From Allobosea sp. Root381 (GTDB lineage: Bacteria; Pseudomonadota; Alphaproteobacteria; Rhizobiales; Beijerinckiaceae): DNA of 64,000 nt. The notes beneath the pieces are model-generated. The model saw only the letters and a program-made list of their open reading frames with translations. It made no database searches and had not been told where the DNA came from. The position numbers and the translations under genes were made by a program. The first letter of the stretch is position 1. Every line of letters begins with the position of its first letter. Of this stretch, positions 22,821 to 31,793 are shown piece after piece. The stretch lies in contig NZ_LMJT01000041.1 in NCBI RefSeq assembly GCF_001429395.1, positions 30,387-94,386 on the forward strand, written 5' to 3'.

Positions 22821-23747
22821 ATGTTTGAACTGGACGGCTTCGAGAGAGGCGGCCTTGGCGTCGTCGCGCTGCTCGCGGCCATGCTCGCTTTCGCATCAGC
22901 GCCGGCCTCGGCTCAGGCCCAGCCCGCCGTTACGGCACCGAATCCCGGCGACACGATGTCCGCGCCGGTCGAGCCCGTACAGGCTCCGCCCGGGGTAACC
23001 GCGCCACTCAGCCTGTCCGCGCAGTTCGCCGGCGAGCGCAAGCCGATCCGCTCCGGCCTGGTCTGGCGCGTGCTGAGCGAGACCGCCGACGGCTCGCCGC
23101 CGCGCATCGTCGCCCGCTCCGCCGAGGCCGAACCCGTCTTCGCGCTCGAGCCCGGCACCTATCTGCTGCACGCCGCCTATGGTTTTGCCAGCGGCACCAA
23201 GCGGCTTTCGCTTGGCCCGCAAGGCCTGCGCGACCAGATCTCGATCAGCGCCGGCGCCCTATCCCTCGCGGGCTCGATCGGCGACGCTCCGATCGCGCCC
23301 GCCCAGCTCAGCTTCCAGGTCTTCGTGCCGCTGCAGGGCAACTCCGAAGGCCGCCTGGTGGTCGGCAATGCCAAGGGCGGCGAACTCATCCGCCTGCCCG
23401 AGGGCACCTATCATGTCGTCTCGACCTATGGCGATTCGAACGCCATCCAGCGCGCCGACGTGAAGGTCGAATCCGGGAAGGTCACGGATGCGACGCTGCA
23501 TCACCGCGCCGCCCGGGTGACCTTGAAGCTCGTCGCCGCCGCCGGCGGCGAAGCCTTCGCCGGCACTGCCTTCAGCGTGCTGACGCCCGGCGGCGACGTC
23601 ATCCGCGAGGCGATCGGCGCCTTTCCGCAGGTCATCCTGGCCGAAGGCGACTATGTCCTGATCGCCCGCCAGGAGGGCCAGGTGCATTCGCGGGATTTCA
23701 AGGTGGAATCGGGGCTCGACCGCGACATCGAGGTGTTGGCGCAGTAA
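22821..23747 (+). CDS. Secreted protein with repeated beta domains, unknown
   Basis: A 308-residue protein with an N-terminal hydrophobic signal (GVVALLAAMLAFASAPASA, ending near residue 32). Several similar beta segments follow, of the type LEPGTYLLHAAYGFASGTKR, LPEGTYHVVSTYGDSNA and LAEGDYVLIARQEGQVHSRD, each followed by VESG, so internal repeats are clear. Such carboxypeptidase-regulatory-like domains are found in envelope proteins. The ATG at 22821 was chosen for its AAGGG site; ATG 22791 would add 10 residues. Partner and role unknown. Confidence 0.75.
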   Translation: MFELDGFERGGLGVVALLAAMLAFASAPASAQAQPAVTAPNPGDTMSAPVEPVQAPPGVTAPLSLSAQFAGERKPIRSGLVWRVLSETADGSPPRIVARSAEAEPVFALEPGTYLLHAAYGFASGTKRLSLGPQGLRDQISISAGALSLAGSIGDAPIAPAQLSFQVFVPLQGNSEGRLVVGNAKGGELIRLPEGTYHVVSTYGDSNAIQRADVKVESGKVTDATLHHRAARVTLKLVAAAGGEAFAGTAFSVLTPGGDVIREAIGAFPQVILAEGDYVLIARQEGQVHSRDFKVESGLDRDIEVLAQ

Positions 23748-23774
23748 GTCCTGGCTCAGTAGCGCTGCCGGCGC

Positions 23775-24620
23775 TCAGTCGGTCCGCCGTGGGAAGACCG
23801 CGATCTCCGGCTTCGGGCCGGTCACGGCTGCGACGATGCCATCGGCGATGCGGATGCCGAGGCAGCGATAGCCGGCATCGACCACATGCATCCCGTCCAT
23901 GCCGACCAGTTCCTCGGCGCTGAAGCGCTTCGTGCGGGCCCAGTCCCGCATGATGCCGTAGCGCGGAAACACCGAAACGCCATTGCCGTCGGCCGTCTTC
24001 TTCAGCACGGCACGGTAGTCGTCATATTGCGGGTACCGGCTCTCGCGCTGCAGCCAGGGCAGGTCCATCATCACCATGTCGATGCCGGCGGCCTGGACCT
24101 TGCGGATGCCCTTGCGCAGGATCTTGGCAAACTTCTCCTCGCCGGCATTGCCGATCGCCTCGGTGACGCCTGTCTGCCAGATCACCAGCGAGGGCTTGAG
24201 CTCGATCACGTCGCTGTCCATGCGCATCAGCATGTCGAAAGCCGACTGCCCGCCGACGCCCTTGTTGACGACGCTCACCTCGATATTCGGCAGGCGCCGG
24301 CGGAGCTCCGCCTGGACCACGGCGGGGTAGCTCATATCCTCGGCGCTGGCGCCGGCGCCGGCCGTGGTCGAGGAGCCGATCGCGACGATGGTGAGCTTTC
24401 CGGTTTCGCGCAGCGCCGCACGGGCATTCGGCAGGACCGGCTGGAAGGGCGTCTGGGCGGCTCCGGCGCGGCAGCGCAGATCGTTTGCCGCTGCGGACGG
24501 CATCGGGCCGACAAAAGCGGCCACCATCCCCGCGAGAAGGGTCAGTGCAGTTGCGCCGAGGCTCGCCGCGAGGGCGCCGGGGCGTCTTTCGCTCCGGGTA
24601 GCGTGATCGACTGGTACCAC
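23775..24620 (-). CDS. SGNH/GDSL-family hydrolase, exported
   Basis: A 281-residue (from GTG 24620) esterase-type protein with a hydrophobic N-terminal signal and the SGNH blocks: block I GSSTTAG (nucleophile Ser), block II VVNKGVGGQSA (Gly), block III VIWQTGVTEA (Gln-Thr-Gly in place of the usual Asn motif) and block V MDGMHVVDAGYR (Asp and His). It probably de-esterifies a periplasmic glycan or similar. The 5' end overlaps the opgC gene by 79 bp; an ATG at 24527 would avoid this but shorten the signal. Co-transcription with the acyltransferase suggests joint acyl-group editing of a glucan. The start is uncertain. Confidence 0.8.
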   Translation of the reverse strand: MVPVDHATRSERRPGALAASLGATALTLLAGMVAAFVGPMPSAAANDLRCRAGAAQTPFQPVLPNARAALRETGKLTIVAIGSSTTAGAGASAEDMSYPAVVQAELRRRLPNIEVSVVNKGVGGQSAFDMLMRMDSDVIELKPSLVIWQTGVTEAIGNAGEEKFAKILRKGIRKVQAAGIDMVMMDLPWLQRESRYPQYDDYRAVLKKTADGNGVSVFPRYGIMRDWARTKRFSAEELVGMDGMHVVDAGYRCLGIRIADGIVAAVTGPKPEIAVFPRRTD

Positions 24621-25750
24621 GTCAAAAACATCCCTAGCCCGATCAGCAATGTAACGCCGGTCAGGCAAACCAGCAACTGAGGCACCAAGGCGAAGCCGGT
24701 CTCGGCCATGACGATCTGGCCGATGATCGCCAAAACTGTGCCCGCGCAGAACACGTCGAGCGAGTGACGGCCGACGACGGCCAAGGTCCTGCCGGCAGCG
24801 TGGCTCAACAGCCCCGCCCCCGCCGGCAGCCAGCGGATCGCGAGCCACGCCAGCGCCACGACATGGAAGACGCGGCTCCAGGCGAGATTGGTCTTGTCGG
24901 AGCCGAGCTGGACCAGATCGAGCCAGTCGCTGAGGAACCAGACGCCGAATGGGTTGCCGGTCGATGTCTTTGCGATGACGCCAAAGGCGATGAAGGCGAA
25001 GGCGAGCGCGTCGAGCCAGAGCAGGCGCGGCGCCGTGATTCCGTTGCGCGCGGCCTGGCCGATGATCACGCCGAGTACGAAGACGACCTGCCAGGCGAAG
25101 GGATTGAAGAACCAGCCGGCGGCATGGACATTGGTCAGGTTCAGGCCGAACCAGACGGCCGTCTGCCAGATCGTCAGCGAGATCAGCAGCGCTCCAGCGG
25201 GACTGATGCGGACGGCGAGGTAGACCAGCGGAAAGGCGGCGAGCAGGACGATGTAGAGCGGCAGGATGTCGAGATAGGACGGCTGGTAGCGCAGCATGAG
25301 CGCATCGACCAGCGCCTCGAACGTATCCGAGAAGAACGGCTGGATGTTGATCGCCTCGACATAGAGCGGGTTCTGCGTCCGCGTCACCGCGGCCGCCACG
25401 ACGCCGCAGACGATGATGAACACCGCGAGATGGGCGATGTAGAGCGTCCAGACGCGCGCTCCGATCTTCAGCGCGCCGACACCGAGGCCACGGCGCTCGA
25501 TCAGCCCGCCATAAGCCAGCGTGGCCGAGACGCCTGCGAGCAGGACGAAGATGTCGGCCGCATCGGAGAAGCCGAAATTATGCGGCATATAGGCCGAGAC
25601 GACGTTTCCCGGCATGTGGTTGATGAAGATGATCAGCAGCGCCAGCCCGCGGATGACGTCGATCCGCGCATCCCGCTCCACGCTCGACGGCGCGCTGCCC
25701 GGGCGACGACCCAGGAAAAAGAAGCGGGAAAGGGAAGCGGTCTGCGTCAC
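24542..25750 (-). CDS. opgC: OpgC-family membrane acyltransferase
   Basis: A 402-residue inner-membrane protein of the OpgC group, which succinylates osmoregulated periplasmic glucans. Typical N-terminal block: RDARIDVIRGLALLIIFINH (about 26-45), with MPGNVV next, then ADIFVLLAGVSATLAYG. About ten hydrophobic helices follow, and the family phrase AVVGRHSLDVFCAGT is near residue 330. The gene overlaps the following SGNH hydrolase. Upstream lies a 423-bp intergenic region with a repeat. The substrate is inferred from the family. Confidence 0.87.
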   Translation of the reverse strand: MTQTASLSRFFFLGRRPGSAPSSVERDARIDVIRGLALLIIFINHMPGNVVSAYMPHNFGFSDAADIFVLLAGVSATLAYGGLIERRGLGVGALKIGARVWTLYIAHLAVFIIVCGVVAAAVTRTQNPLYVEAINIQPFFSDTFEALVDALMLRYQPSYLDILPLYIVLLAAFPLVYLAVRISPAGALLISLTIWQTAVWFGLNLTNVHAAGWFFNPFAWQVVFVLGVIIGQAARNGITAPRLLWLDALAFAFIAFGVIAKTSTGNPFGVWFLSDWLDLVQLGSDKTNLAWSRVFHVVALAWLAIRWLPAGAGLLSHAAGRTLAVVGRHSLDVFCAGTVLAIIGQIVMAETGFALVPQLLVCLTGVTLLIGLGMFLTWYQSITLPGAKDAPAPSRRASAQLH

Positions 25751-26173
25751 CAGCGGCGTCCGGCTAGGAAGAGCGTGTCACGAGGAACGCGCCAGGCGGC
25801 GCTGCGTTCCCCAACATGAACGTCCGCCAACGGATTCGTTCATCTGGCGTTCATAAAACTCGGACGTGCCCGCGTCACCCGGTAATGCTTCACAAGCCTG
25901 TGTAGATGGCGTCGCACCCGCGCAGACGGAGAAGCAATGACCGGGAAAGACGGCGAGATTCCGTCGCAATGCGGCCGCGCCCGAGAATGCTTATTTTGGA
26001 TGCCACCGCTCCGCCTTTCCGGGGCTTCGCGTCAGCGAAGAGCCCGAAACCCAGACCGATGCCGTTTCCGCAAGGAGCCTGCGCTCTCCACGAGCTTAGC
26101 GATGAAGCGCATCGGCTCTGGGTTCCGGGCTCAGGCCTGCAGCCTGTCCCGGAATGACCGAGCCCAGCACGCA
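25751..26173. other. Intergenic region, 423 bp, with repeat copy A1
   Basis: Upstream part of the opgC promoter region followed by a copy of a repeat also seen near 34.8 kb (26007-26158). Apart from the repeat and a moderately AT-rich patch near 25840-25860 (CGTTCATAAAACT), nothing is recognised. Confidence 0.6.
26007..26158. repeat. Intergenic repeat family A, copy 1
   Basis: It shares long blocks with 34803-34945: GCGTCAGCGAAG, TGCCGTTTCCG, GATGAAGCG, CTGGGTTCCGGGCTCAGGCC and CCCGGAATGAC. It contains the inner hairpin GGCTTCGC-GTCA-GCGAAGAGCC. No frame is conserved between copies, so it is a non-coding dispersed element. Confidence 0.75.
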
Positions 26174-26794
26174 CTAATAAGGCGGCTCGGCATAGACCAG
26201 CTTGCCGTCGATCAGCAGCCGCTTGATCGCCGCCTCGCCGGAAGCGGAGATGGCCGCGACCACCTCGATCCGGGCGCGCTCGGTCGTCTCGATTGCGCGC
26301 CCCTTCCCCTGCGGCACGAAATAGCTCTCCAGCCCATAGGCTATGCGCAGACGCCGTCGCCCGGAAGCGCAGTCGGAACGCCCGTCCTCGTTGAGGGCGC
26401 AGGCGCCGGTTGACTGCACCCGGCCCGCGATCACGAGTTCGCCCGCCGCCACGGACGGGCGCATCTTCGCCACGCCGCGGGCTGTCGCGAAACCGTCCGC
26501 ATCCCGCGCGAGCGTGACGAAGACGGCATCGCCGCGCCGGAAGCCGTCTTCGCCGCCGGCCGGGCCTTCGACGGTGCTGATCGGATAGGCTAGGATGACA
26601 TAGTCGCCGCGGAACAGGTCGCGCGGATCGACCGGAACCGTCCTGAGCCTGACCTCCGTGCCGCTGCGCAGGATGCCGGCGCGGCTCTCGACCAGCGCGA
26701 GCAGGCCGCCGCACAGCAGCAGCATCGCCGCCAACGTGCGCCAGAGCAGCGGGACACGGCCGATCAGGGCCTGGGCAGAGGGCAGCCGCATCAC
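26174..26794 (-). CDS. GDYXXLXY domain membrane protein
   Basis: A 206-residue protein with one N-terminal membrane helix (LLWRTLAAMLLLCGGLLALV, about residues 15-34) and the family signature FRGDYVILAY (about 61-70). The rest is an extracytoplasmic beta-rich domain (VTLARDADGFATARG, RIAYGLESYFVPQGKG). Function unknown. Its start overlaps the stop of the DUF2157 gene (ATGA, 26791-26794). DUF2157 and GDYXXLXY genes are often adjacent, so they probably form a membrane complex. Confidence 0.9.
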   Translation of the reverse strand: MMRLPSAQALIGRVPLLWRTLAAMLLLCGGLLALVESRAGILRSGTEVRLRTVPVDPRDLFRGDYVILAYPISTVEGPAGGEDGFRRGDAVFVTLARDADGFATARGVAKMRPSVAAGELVIAGRVQSTGACALNEDGRSDCASGRRRLRIAYGLESYFVPQGKGRAIETTERARIEVVAAISASGEAAIKRLLIDGKLVYAEPPY

Positions 26795-28077
26795 AGTGCC
26801 TTCTCCGCCGGGCGTACCAGCCGCGCGAACAGGCGCCGCGCCGCGCCGGCCAGGACCAGCAGGATCATCCCCGCCGCGAGGAAGAACAGCGACTGGTCGA
26901 GCAGCGTCCCGATCGTCTGCCAGAGCAGGATTAGGATCGCCACGCCGAACAGCGCCGAGCCTGCGAGCGTAAGGCGCCGCACCCCGCCCGTGACGCCGGC
27001 CACGACCAGCGCGATCGCGATTGCCAGGACGAGCCCCGCGACGAAGGCCTTGCCCGGCAGCCCAACCACGCCGCCGCTCCAGAACACCGCCGGCACCAGC
27101 AGGGCCAGCACAAGGCCAGCCGCCAGCGGCCAGGCGAAACGCCGCTCGCGCGCCAACGCGGCGAAGCCTGCGATCAGCACGAGCGCCACCGCATAGGAGG
27201 CATAATTCAGCCAGATCGCGGTGCCGGCCTTCGATTCATCGGCATCGAGAATGCGGATCAATTCGACATTGAGCACCAGCACCAGCCCAAGTAGTCCCCA
27301 GGGCAGGCAGCAGGTCAGGAGCGAAGGCCCGCCGCGATCCAGCGCCCAGCCTCCAAGTACGACATAGGCCGAGGACACGGCGAGCGCATAGGCGAGCAGC
27401 CCGTAGTCGAAGCGCAGCTCGATCCAGTTGCCCGGCAGTTGTGCCAGCCAGAAGCCGAGCGCCAATACGGCGAGATGATGAACCAGCCGGTTGCGCGCCG
27501 AAAGGGCGAGCCACAGCGCCGGCAGGTAGAGCAGGAGGAAGGCGGCATGGAACTGGCCCCCGCCCTCCTCCCAACGCCCGCCGCTCCAGGCGCAGAGCGC
27601 GACGAAGACAACGGCGAGGGCGCCGTTCGAGCGCAGCAGCAGCGCCACTGCCAGTGCGCCCAGCGCAACCAGCAACGCGCCCGCAGGCCAGTCCGCCGGC
27701 AGGTGGTACATCTGGCCGATCAGGGCGATCCCGGCCCCGAAGAGCAACACGGCGCAGGTCGCAGCCGCATCGCCGCCGGCAGGCGAGCCCTTGCCTTCCA
27801 GCCGCGCCGCGACGCCGAGCGCCGCGACCACCGCACCGAGGATCATGGCGAGCTTGACGAGCCGCGGTATCTCCTCCCAGTTCGCGGCGACGAAGGCGGC
27901 GACGCTGGAAGCGATAAGCAGGCCGCCGAACAGCCCGAGCAGCGCCGGCAGGCGAAAGCCGCCCTCCGCCGCGACCTGGTGGCGGATCGCGCCGGCGGAA
28001 TCTGCGCTGAGCAGCCCCTCACCGACCCAGCGTGTCAGATCGGCATCGAGCCGCTTGCGATAGGACCCCGTCAGCAT
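26791..28077 (-). CDS. DUF2157 polytopic membrane protein
   Basis: A 428-residue inner-membrane protein. The cytoplasmic N-terminal ~45 residues (YRKRLDADLTRWVGEGLLSA, AGAIRHQVAAE) followed by LLGLFGGLLIASSVAAFVAANWEEIPR form the DUF2157 domain. At least ten further hydrophobic segments follow. Function unknown. ATG at 28077 is preferred; a TTG at 28086 is possible. It is coupled to the downstream GDYXXLXY gene, and a palindromic repeat separates it from thrS. Confidence 0.88.
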   Translation of the reverse strand: MLTGSYRKRLDADLTRWVGEGLLSADSAGAIRHQVAAEGGFRLPALLGLFGGLLIASSVAAFVAANWEEIPRLVKLAMILGAVVAALGVAARLEGKGSPAGGDAAATCAVLLFGAGIALIGQMYHLPADWPAGALLVALGALAVALLLRSNGALAVVFVALCAWSGGRWEEGGGQFHAAFLLLYLPALWLALSARNRLVHHLAVLALGFWLAQLPGNWIELRFDYGLLAYALAVSSAYVVLGGWALDRGGPSLLTCCLPWGLLGLVLVLNVELIRILDADESKAGTAIWLNYASYAVALVLIAGFAALARERRFAWPLAAGLVLALLVPAVFWSGGVVGLPGKAFVAGLVLAIAIALVVAGVTGGVRRLTLAGSALFGVAILILLWQTIGTLLDQSLFFLAAGMILLVLAGAARRLFARLVRPAEKAL

Positions 28078-28123
28078 GGCGCGCAATCTGGCATGGCGAG
28101 CACGGACTTTGCTAGGGCGCCAC

Positions 28124-28216
28124 CGTCATGCTCACCCTCGTGGCGAGCATCCACGTCTCGAACCCGGCCCTTCATGAAGGAAGGCGTGGATGGTCGGGAC
28201 AAGCCCGACCATGACG
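28124..28216. repeat. Cruciform-type palindromic repeat upstream of DUF2157
   Basis: Outer arms CGTCATG/CATGACG and inner arms CATCCACG/CGTGGATG, each arm enclosing a small hairpin (GTCGGG-ACAAG-CCCGAC). This architecture matches dispersed palindromic elements of Hyphomicrobiales genomes. It lies between two minus-strand genes. Confidence 0.75.
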
Positions 28217-28226
28217 CGAGAGACGA

Positions 28227-30227
28227 TTAGCGCGCCGCACGCACCGCCTTGACCCGCTTGAGATCCGGCGGCGTCGCCTCGCCGACCATCGCCTCCAGCA
28301 TCGCGTCGAGCGACATCACCGTCTGCGCCTGGCTGCCGAGGCGGCGCACCGTGACTGTCCGCTCCTCCGCCTCGCGCTTGCCGACAGCGAGAATGACCGG
28401 GACCTTGGCCAGCGAATGCTCGCGGACCTTGTACGAGATCTTCTCGTTGCGCAGGTCGGCCCGTGCCCGCAGGCCGGCCGAAAGGCAGGCCATGGTGACG
28501 TCCTCGGCATAGGCGTCGGCGTCCGAGGTGATCGGGCAGACCAGGATCTGCTCCGGCGCGAGCCAGAGCGGGAAATGCCCGGCATGATGCTCGATCAGGA
28601 TGCCGGTGAAACGCTCGAGCGAGCCGCAGATCGCGCGATGGACCATCACCGGCTGCTTCTTCTCGCCGTCCGAGCCGATATAGAAGGCGCCGAAGCGCTC
28701 CGGCAGGTTGAAATCGACCTGCGTCGTGCCGCACTGCCAGTCGCGACCGATGGCGTCGCGCAGCACATATTCGAACTTCGGCCCGTAGAAGGCGCCCTCG
28801 CCCGGGTTGATCTCGGTCTTGATCCGGTTGCCGGACTGCACCGCGATCGTCTCGAGCACCTTGGTCATCACCTCCTCGGCATGGTCCCAGACCTCGTCGG
28901 AACCGACGCGCTTCTCCGGCCGCGTCGAGAGCTTGATGACGAGTTCCTCGGTGAAGCCGAAATCCTCGTAGACCGAGAGGATGAGCTCGTTGATCTTCAG
29001 GCACTCGGCCGCGAGCTGGTCCTCCGTACAGAAGATATGCGCGTCGTCCTGCGTGAAGCCGCGCACGCGCATCAGCCCGTGCAGGGCGCCGGACGGCTCG
29101 TAGCGGTGGACATTGCCGAACTCGGCCAGCCGGATCGGCAGGTCGCGATAGCTCTTCAGACCGTGCTTGAAGATCTGCACATGGCCGGGGCAGTTCATGG
29201 GTTTAAGCGCGAAGACCTTCTGGTCCTTGGTCGCGTCGTTCGGATTCTCGAAGGCCGAAGCGGACTTCACCGCGAACATGTTGTCCTGGTACCAGCCCCA
29301 ATGGCCCGAGGTCTCCCAGAGCGACTTGTCGAGGATCTGCGGCGCGTTGACCTCCTCGTAATCGGCGGCGAGGCGCCGGCGCATATAGGTCAGGATTTCC
29401 TGGAACAGCCGCCAGCCCTTGGAGTGCCAGAACACGACGCCCGGCCCCTCCTCCTGGAAGTGGAACAGGTCCATCTCGCGGCCGAGCTTGCGGTGGTCGC
29501 GCTTCTCGGCCTCCTCGATCTGCGTCAGATGCGCGTCGAGTTCCTCCTGCTTCGCGAAGGCGGTGCCGTAGATGCGCGAGAGCATCGCGTTGTTGCTGTC
29601 ACCGCGCCAATAGGCGCCGGCTACCTTCATCAGCTTGAAGGCGCTGCCGACCTTGCCCACCGAGGTCATGTGCGGGCCGCGGCAGAGATCGATCCAGTCG
29701 CCTTGCGCATACATCTTCAGCGACTGGTCGGCCGGGATCGCATCGACCAGCTCGACCTTGTAGCCCTCGCCCTTGGCGGCAAAGAATTCCTTGGCCTTGT
29801 CGCGACTCCAGACCTCCTTGGTGAAGGGCTTGTCGCGCGCGATGATCTCCCGCATCTTCTTCTCGATGGCGGGGAAATCCTCCGGCGTGAACGGCTCGTT
29901 GCGCGCGAAGTCGTAATAGAATCCGCCCTCGATCACGGGGCCGATCGTCACCTGGGTACCCGGGAAGAGCTCCTGGACCGCTTCGGCGAGGACGTGGGCG
30001 CAGTCATGCCGGATCAGTTCCAGCGCGCGCGGGTCCTCGCGGTTGAGCAGTTCGATCTTCGCATCGGCGGTGATCGGATCGGCCAGGTCGACGACGGTGC
30101 CGTCGAGAGCCATGGCGACGGTGCGCTTGAGCAGCGAGGGCGAGATGCCCTTGGCGATCTCGGCACCGGTGATGCCGGAGGGGAATTCGCGCTTCGCGCC
30201 GTCGGGAAATGTCAGGGAGATCGTCAT
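28227..30227 (-). CDS. thrS: Threonine--tRNA ligase
   Basis: A 666-residue class II aminoacyl-tRNA synthetase of normal full length. It has an N-terminal TGS domain (residues 1-62, LTFPDGAKREFPSGITGAEI) and an editing domain with the HDCAHVLAEA zinc-type motif (HxxxH) near residue 74. In the catalytic core, motif 1 lies around HSKGWRLFQEILTYMRR, MNCPGHVQIF (zinc Cys) and motif 2 in EFGNVHRYEPSGALHGLMRVR follow, then motif 3 and a C-terminal anticodon-binding domain (PITSDADAYAEDV). It charges tRNA-Thr in the cytoplasm; all blocks are present. Confidence 0.97.
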   Translation of the reverse strand: MTISLTFPDGAKREFPSGITGAEIAKGISPSLLKRTVAMALDGTVVDLADPITADAKIELLNREDPRALELIRHDCAHVLAEAVQELFPGTQVTIGPVIEGGFYYDFARNEPFTPEDFPAIEKKMREIIARDKPFTKEVWSRDKAKEFFAAKGEGYKVELVDAIPADQSLKMYAQGDWIDLCRGPHMTSVGKVGSAFKLMKVAGAYWRGDSNNAMLSRIYGTAFAKQEELDAHLTQIEEAEKRDHRKLGREMDLFHFQEEGPGVVFWHSKGWRLFQEILTYMRRRLAADYEEVNAPQILDKSLWETSGHWGWYQDNMFAVKSASAFENPNDATKDQKVFALKPMNCPGHVQIFKHGLKSYRDLPIRLAEFGNVHRYEPSGALHGLMRVRGFTQDDAHIFCTEDQLAAECLKINELILSVYEDFGFTEELVIKLSTRPEKRVGSDEVWDHAEEVMTKVLETIAVQSGNRIKTEINPGEGAFYGPKFEYVLRDAIGRDWQCGTTQVDFNLPERFGAFYIGSDGEKKQPVMVHRAICGSLERFTGILIEHHAGHFPLWLAPEQILVCPITSDADAYAEDVTMACLSAGLRARADLRNEKISYKVREHSLAKVPVILAVGKREAEERTVTVRRLGSQAQTVMSLDAMLEAMVGEATPPDLKRVKAVRAAR

Positions 30228-30422
30228 CGATCGGATGTCCTGCTCACTCGGGGATACGAGCCCCGTAAGACAAGGCCGGATACATGGCTGGGCAAGTACT
30301 CGGCTGAGCTTGCGCGAGGATGCCCGTATCCGGGTGAAGGCACCACCGAGTCGCCCCGCCTATACGAGCCGCGCCGCCGAGGCAATGGCGGCGCTCCATC
30401 CCGTCCTGGAGGAGTTTCGCCG

Positions 30423-30644
30423 ATGATCCGCCTTCTCGCCGCCGGCCTGCTGATCGTCCTTCCCGCCGCGCCTCTTCTCGCCCAGCCGGCCGCCCTGCAG
30501 GCGGTCTGCGCGAAGGATGCCACCGCGCTCTGCCCCGGGGTGAAGCCGGGCGGCGGGCGCATCCTGGCGTGCTTCAAGCAGAAGAGCGACCAGCTCTCCG
30601 CAGGCTGCCGCTCCGCCCTGCTTCAGGCGCGCGCCCTGCGCTAA
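30423..30644 (+). CDS. Small secreted cysteine-rich-repeat protein
   Basis: A 73-residue protein with a Sec signal (MIRLLAAGLLIVLPAAPLLA, cleavage near residue 21). The mature peptide has four cysteines in a pattern like the Cys-rich GLG1/CRR repeat family: AVCAKDATALCPGVKPGGG, then LACFKQKSDQLSAGC. It is probably a small disulfide-bonded periplasmic protein of unknown role. A GGAGGAG ribosome site precedes ATG 30423. It converges on yidD with a 3-bp gap. Confidence 0.8.
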   Translation: MIRLLAAGLLIVLPAAPLLAQPAALQAVCAKDATALCPGVKPGGGRILACFKQKSDQLSAGCRSALLQARALR

Positions 30645-30647
30645 AGC

Positions 30648-31004
30648 TCAGTCGAGTTCGATCTTCGGCGTGTTGGTGCCGCGCCAAAGGCCATAGGCCC
30701 AGGGCCGGTACCAGCGTGCATCGGGCGGAAGTTCCTCGCAGACGAGATCGATCCCGCTCGTGCCGAACGGCGTGCAGCGGCAGATCCGGGCTGCGCCGAC
30801 CCAGCCGCCACGCCAGAGGCCATAACGCTGGATCGCCTCGTCGGTATAGCTCGAACAGCTCGGCCAATGGCGGCATTGGCGGCCGATCAGCATCGACAGG
30901 CTGAGCTGGTAGCCGCGAATGACGACATGGGCGGCACGCCGCGGCAGCAGTCTCAGATGCCGCACCTGTGCGAAAAGGCGTGACAAGCCGCGCTGCGATG
31001 CCAT
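30648..31004 (-). CDS. yidD: Membrane protein insertion efficiency factor YidD
   Basis: A 118-residue protein with the YidD pattern: an amphipathic N-terminal helix (VVIRGYQLSLSMLIGRQCRH), then WPSCSSYTDEAIQRYGLWRG (with C-x5-C-type cysteines), GGWVGAARICRCTPFGTSGI and a C-terminal extension. It assists YidC/Sec in membrane protein insertion at the inner face of the membrane. ATG at 31004 has GAGGGCG 6 bp upstream; ATG 31040 would overlap the divergent phosphatase start. thrS-yidD-region synteny is common in the order. Confidence 0.92.
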   Translation of the reverse strand: MASQRGLSRLFAQVRHLRLLPRRAAHVVIRGYQLSLSMLIGRQCRHWPSCSSYTDEAIQRYGLWRGGWVGAARICRCTPFGTSGIDLVCEELPPDARWYRPWAYGLWRGTNTPKIELD

Positions 31005-31038
31005 TTCATCGCCCTCGTCATCAGTGTCGAGATTCGCC

Positions 31039-31779
31039 ATGCACCGTTCCGTACCGACCCCGCTTCGCCATGGCGCCGCTGCACTGTGCCTGGCGGCGGG
31101 GCTCCTGCTCCTGCCAGGCGCCGCGACCGCCCAGCATCGCACCAACCTGCTCTGGCTCGAGCCCGGCAAGATCGAGATCGCCAAGATCGTCGGCCTGCCG
31201 CCCGCGATGAACTCGCCGGAGCAGAGGGCAGAGTTCGAGGAGGTGTTGCAGATCACGCTCAACCGCACGCCGGAGCGCGAGAAGGCGGCCATCGCCGACC
31301 AGTACCAGACGCTCGCCCGCTTCCTCGAAGGCGCCGGCATCCCTTTCGCCGGTAACGAGCATCGCGAGGTCCGCCTGCTGTTCCGCGAGGCCCAGGTCGA
31401 GCTCGGCCTCGTGCTGCTCAGCGTCCGCCGCATGACCAACCGGACGCGGCCCTTCGGCGTCTGGAACAAGGTCCGGGTCAAGCCCTGCCCCGGCGCACGG
31501 CCCGACGGCACCTCCTTCCCGGCCGGCCATGCCGCGACCGCGGCACTCTACGCCGAATTGCTCGACGAGGCCGCGCCCGAACTCGCCGCCAAGTTCGAAG
31601 AACGGGTCAAGGACTATCAGGAGAGCCGGCTGGTCTGCGGATTCCATTATCGCAGCGATCTCGCCGCCGGCGACAGGGCCGGCCGTGCGGTGGCCAAGGC
31701 GCTGCTCGCCGACCGCGCCTTCCGCGCCCGCTTCGACGAGACGAAGCCGGAGATGCGGCTGGCGCTCGGGCTGAAATAG
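31039..31779 (+). CDS. Class A acid phosphatase / PAP2-family protein, exported
   Basis: A 246-residue protein with a Sec signal (residues 1-31, ending GAATA-Q). The phosphatase motifs are a degenerate first block (RMTNRTRPFG, about 134-143), FPAGHA (about 161-166, replacing PSGH) and SRLVCGFHYRSDLAAGDRAG (about 197-216), which holds the catalytic His and Asp. It should hydrolyse phosphomonoesters in the periplasm. The FPAGHA replacement is shared by some family members. It is divergent from yidD, with 34 bp between starts. Confidence 0.85.
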   Translation: MHRSVPTPLRHGAAALCLAAGLLLLPGAATAQHRTNLLWLEPGKIEIAKIVGLPPAMNSPEQRAEFEEVLQITLNRTPEREKAAIADQYQTLARFLEGAGIPFAGNEHREVRLLFREAQVELGLVLLSVRRMTNRTRPFGVWNKVRVKPCPGARPDGTSFPAGHAATAALYAELLDEAAPELAAKFEERVKDYQESRLVCGFHYRSDLAAGDRAGRAVAKALLADRAFRARFDETKPEMRLALGLK

Positions 31780-31793
31780 CCTCCGCGAAATCC

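Noticed and set aside
30228..30422. Possible T-box or attenuator in front of thrS
   Set aside because: T-boxes are not expected in this class, and I see neither a specifier loop nor a T-box motif nor a leader peptide rich in Thr codons; only weak dyads are present.
28416..30644. 742-residue open frame on the plus strand across thrS
   Set aside because: Antisense shadow of a clear threonyl-tRNA synthetase; only its last 73 codons, from ATG 30423, form a real small secreted protein.
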